A DNA stretch of 64,000 nt, taken from positions 5,022,001 through 5,086,000 of the forward strand of contig NZ_CP109467.1 of the NCBI RefSeq assembly GCF_036227325.1. Direction: 5' to 3'. This DNA comes from Streptomyces sp. NBC_01465 (GTDB taxonomy: Bacteria > Actinomycetota > Actinomycetes > Streptomycetales > Streptomycetaceae). Numbering within the stretch: position 1 is the stretch's first letter; the number at the start of each line of letters is the position of its first letter. The notes beneath the pieces are model-generated. The model made no database searches and had not been told where the DNA came from. It saw only the letters and a list, made by a program, of their open reading frames with translations. The position numbers and the translations under genes were made by a program. Shown one piece after another: positions 61,350 through 64,000 of the stretch.

Positions 61350-63602
61350 ATGGTCTCGTACAGCTATCTCAATGATGCCGACCTGTCCAAGCTCGCTGCC
61401 GCCGCTGAGTCGTGGAAGGCGCTGCCCGCCAAGTACCAAGGCCTGGAGGACCAGTTCATCAACGAGGTGATCAATATCCTCAAGGGTGACTGGGAGGGGG
61501 AGGCCGCCACCGCCGCCTTCGCGACCATGGGCAAGGCGAAGCAGGAGTACCAGGCCGCAGCCGGTGAGGCTCGCAGGATCGCGCAGCTGCTCGCCGATGC
61601 CCACACCGAGTTCGACAAGTACCAGAAGCTGCTCCACGACCTCGTCGATGAAGCGCGGCGTACGAAGTACCAGCTCTCCGACAAGGGAGTTGAGGATGTC
61701 GACCCGCGCCAGGACAGCCCCACCGCGTCTGGCACTCCCGGCCTTGCCGAGGAGCGCCAGGCCGGGCTGGACAGCATGGTCAGTCGCCTCAAGAACATCC
61801 TTCTGCAGGCCACCGCCGCCGATGAGGCATGCGCCGCCGGGCTGAACAAGGATGCCAATGGCGCGGACAACCACGGCTTCAACACCAAGAGTTACACCAC
61901 GCTGGATGACGTCGAGGTCGACCAGGCCTCTGCGCTCATGAAGAAGGACGGGCGGCTGACGGACGCCGAGTTCGCTCAGCTCCGCAAGCTGCTCGCGGCC
62001 AACAAGAACGACCCCGAGTTTTCACACGACTTCGCTGTCCGCGTCGGAGCGGAAGGCACCCTCGAGAAGTACAACCAGCTCCTCAACCCTCCTCCTGGGA
62101 CGACGCTCTCCAAGACCGAGCTGTCCGAGCTGAAGACCTTCCAGCGGGACCTCGGCACCACCATCGGCACTGCGACCCGTTCCGACGACGGACACCCCGA
62201 CGCGGGTATCACCAAGTTCCAGAAGGACCTGCTCGCGTTGGGGTCGAAGGAGTTCAACGCCAACCCCACGGACTCCAACTCGTCGAGTTTCAACGGATAT
62301 CAGGTCGCCAGCAGCCTGATGAGCAACGGCAAGTGGGACAAGGGATTTCTGCAGGAGTACGGCAACGCGCTGATCACCGCCGAGAAGAACGGCGCCAACG
62401 TTGGCCAGAATCCAGACGCCTACTGGTCTGGTAGTGGCACCCGGTCGCTCGGGTCGACCAACATGGGCGTCTTGGACCCGATGGCCGGATTCATGGACGC
62501 CCTGGGCCACAACCCAGAAGCATCGACGGACTTCCTGACGTCCAGCACCACCTTCGACGGCGAGAAGGTGGATCACCTCGACTACCTGATGAAGGACCGG
62601 CATTGGCCTGAGGGCGCCGGATACACGGGGGACGCGAAGAACCCCACCGGCTACAACAATCTCGGGCATGCTATCGAGTCCGCCACGACTGGGCATTCCT
62701 ACGATGCTGAGATCCCGAACCCCCTGCCCAAGCACAGCCAAGAGCAGGCGGATCTGACGTCACAGATTATTCACTCGGTCTCTGAGGATCCGAAGCTTGC
62801 GCACGACGGTATGAAGGACAGTCTTGGCCGGATGTCGGCGGAGTACATGCCTGATATCAACTATGCGTTGGCCAATAAAGAAGAGAAGATCGATGACCTC
62901 TACCCGATGGGTGACAGTGCGCGAGCCGCCATCGGTGAGAATGCGGAAAGAGACGCCACGCGATTCCTGTACACGGTTGGGCAGGACCCAGACGGTTATG
63001 CGGCCATCAACTACGGCCAGACTCAGTACACGAGCTCACTTATCGATTACCACCTCCAGCACCCAGATGCGTACGACCTTTCGCCGGGCGAGAAGGTGCA
63101 GAAGATCAGTACGACTTCGGCAGAGGTAGAGGGAATCATTGGGAGCGCGCGGCAGGACGCAGTTATCCACGAGAGGGTTGCGAGCGACGCGGTGTTCAAT
63201 GAGCGTCTGGCATCCGCAGGCGAGTGGGCAAAGGCTGGTGTCGGCATCGGCATCGGTGCGGGGACTGCCACGATCACCTCTCCGTTGGGTGGGACTGTTG
63301 CCGGTCTCGTGGCCGAAAGTGTCACAGGGCAGGTGATCGACTCGATGGTCGCTGGCACTGAACGGGACCGCTACGGAGAAGCTGTCTACAGTGCCGGCGG
63401 TAACATTCAGCAGCACAAGGATTCCTTCATGGCTGTGACCGGCGATGCGGCGCGCCTTGCGAACTCGAGAGCCGATGCTGGAATGAATGCCGAGCAAATT
63501 GGTACAGCGGTTTCCGGGGGACTGGACCGTGGTCATTCCAATGCATTGAGTGATCTGAACGACTACGCCAGAGATCTGGGTGCCAACCCCGCGGGCAAGT
63601 GA
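61350..63602 (+). CDS. Large WXG-motif T7SS substrate of unknown function, cassette C
   Basis: 750 aa. The N-terminal 110 residues are WXG/LXG-like: LSKLAAAAESWKALPAKYQGLEDQFINEVINILKGDWEGEAATAAFATMGKAKQEYQAAAGEARRIAQLL. The remainder (residues 180-700) resembles a long Streptomyces family of uncharacterised proteins (I recall DUF6571-type): ALMKKDGRLTDAEFAQLRKLLAANKNDPEFSHDFAVRVGAEGTLEKYNQLL, NMGVLDPMAGFMDALGHNPEASTDFL and a Gly-rich transmembrane-like segment (IGIGAGTATITSPLGGTVAGLV). GC is visibly lower than elsewhere toward the 3' end. The next gene starts 1 bp after its stop. Confidence 0.8.
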   Translation: MVSYSYLNDADLSKLAAAAESWKALPAKYQGLEDQFINEVINILKGDWEGEAATAAFATMGKAKQEYQAAAGEARRIAQLLADAHTEFDKYQKLLHDLVDEARRTKYQLSDKGVEDVDPRQDSPTASGTPGLAEERQAGLDSMVSRLKNILLQATAADEACAAGLNKDANGADNHGFNTKSYTTLDDVEVDQASALMKKDGRLTDAEFAQLRKLLAANKNDPEFSHDFAVRVGAEGTLEKYNQLLNPPPGTTLSKTELSELKTFQRDLGTTIGTATRSDDGHPDAGITKFQKDLLALGSKEFNANPTDSNSSSFNGYQVASSLMSNGKWDKGFLQEYGNALITAEKNGANVGQNPDAYWSGSGTRSLGSTNMGVLDPMAGFMDALGHNPEASTDFLTSSTTFDGEKVDHLDYLMKDRHWPEGAGYTGDAKNPTGYNNLGHAIESATTGHSYDAEIPNPLPKHSQEQADLTSQIIHSVSEDPKLAHDGMKDSLGRMSAEYMPDINYALANKEEKIDDLYPMGDSARAAIGENAERDATRFLYTVGQDPDGYAAINYGQTQYTSSLIDYHLQHPDAYDLSPGEKVQKISTTSAEVEGIIGSARQDAVIHERVASDAVFNERLASAGEWAKAGVGIGIGAGTATITSPLGGTVAGLVAESVTGQVIDSMVAGTERDRYGEAVYSAGGNIQQHKDSFMAVTGDAARLANSRADAGMNAEQIGTAVSGGLDRGHSNALSDLNDYARDLGANPAGK

Positions 63603-63603
63603 G

Positions 63604-64000
63604 ATGAGTCAAGGTGATCGTTCAAAGGGTGTCGCAGTGACGCTGAAGTTCGACAAGAGTGTGCTCAAAACGAGATGGTTCAAGCGTGCGGTTGCATCTT
63701 GTGTCGCGCTCGCAGTTCTGTGGGGTGGCTGGATCGGGTTCCGGGCGCAGTATCCACCTGCCGTGTTGGGGAAGATATGCAATGGAATGCTTCCCGTTGA
63801 CCCAATGTTGGACCTGATCGGCAGGCGGCGGATCGAGCTGGTGGGTGTGGAGTTCGAATCGTCTAGTTCTGGATTCTATGGATCTAGTGACGTTGTCGAG
63901 CCGGAAGGACTGTCTACTCAATGCAGGGCGGACGGAGTTGAGATCTCCATCGAGACATCGGCTGGGGCTCGCAACGCGCACAATGCCTACACCGGCTGGG
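63604..64000 (+). CDS. Membrane-anchored protein, truncated by window edge
   Basis: Open from the ATG at 63604, right after the preceding stop, to the end of the window (132 codons, no stop). Hydrophilic N-terminus (SQGDRSKGVAVTLKFDKSVLKTRWFKR), one span (AVASCVALAVLWGGWIGFRA) and an extracytoplasmic part. Lower GC and more AT-rich codons than the rest of the window. By position it is the analogue of the membrane proteins that follow the substrates in cassettes A and B, hence a candidate immunity protein. The C-terminus is not visible. Confidence 0.7.
   Translation, partial: MSQGDRSKGVAVTLKFDKSVLKTRWFKRAVASCVALAVLWGGWIGFRAQYPPAVLGKICNGMLPVDPMLDLIGRRRIELVGVEFESSSSGFYGSSDVVEPEGLSTQCRADGVEISIETSAGARNAHNAYTGW

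Overview
The window is a chromosomal segment of a high-GC actinomycete, almost certainly a Streptomyces. The evidence is very high third-position GC, many GTG starts, a galT-galE-galK operon, the glmU-prs-rplY-pth block, an Scr1-type XRE/DUF397/ATPase triad, LuxR-type regulators, and type VII secretion (T7SS) genes.

Region 1 (0-12 kb) holds a membrane-anchored beta-propeller protein, then a galactose unit. A sodium:solute symporter and a small membrane partner diverge from galT-galE-galK, with a long AT-richer promoter region between them. Two NarL/LuxR response regulators flank the unit, and the first has lost its phospho-acceptor Asp. Next come a Uma2 nuclease-fold protein, MarR divergent from a trans-aconitate methyltransferase, and a glyoxalase-fold protein.

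Region 2 (12-21 kb) is regulators paired with targets: AraC with an Fsr-like MFS exporter, an MmyB-type XRE regulator with an aldo/keto reductase and a monooxygenase, and TetR in an operon with a fatty-acid desaturase. Phosphoenolpyruvate carboxylase follows.

Region 3 (21-27 kb) is core housekeeping, read leftwards: tRNA-Gln(UUG), glmU, prs, rplY and pth, with strong hairpins between genes. An orphan histidine kinase lies beside it.

Region 4 (27-32 kb) is a polymorphic toxin/immunity island. A YwqJ-like deaminase with SUKH-3 diverges from a SUKH-1 protein and an Imm35-Pro-rich-deaminase-SUKH-4 fusion. An LCP cell-wall ligase and a coiled-coil protein follow.

Region 5 (33-41 kb) is small metabolism: HxlR/imine-reductase-like, ATP-grasp, a beta-helix protein, a tautomerase, LysR, and an aromatic amino-acid lyase homologue that lacks the MIO-forming Ala-Ser-Gly (possibly ergothionase-like). 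An S41 protease and an ArsR-type regulator end it.

Region 6 (41-64 kb) is accessory. It contains two related T7SS cassettes (41.1-44.0 kb, minus; 56.3-60.1 kb, plus) and a third, unrelated substrate cassette running off the right edge. A mycosin protease with two likely substrates lies between them. The same region carries a Phd/RelE-like toxin-antitoxin pair, an expansin-like protein, a probably frameshifted phosphotransferase, the XRE/DUF397/ATPase triad, and a 340-bp duplicate of the tautomerase locus. A DUF222-HNH gene there is bracketed by roughly 200-bp inverted repeats and looks like a discrete element. No EccC, EccB, EccD or EccE is present, so the secretion motor must be encoded elsewhere.
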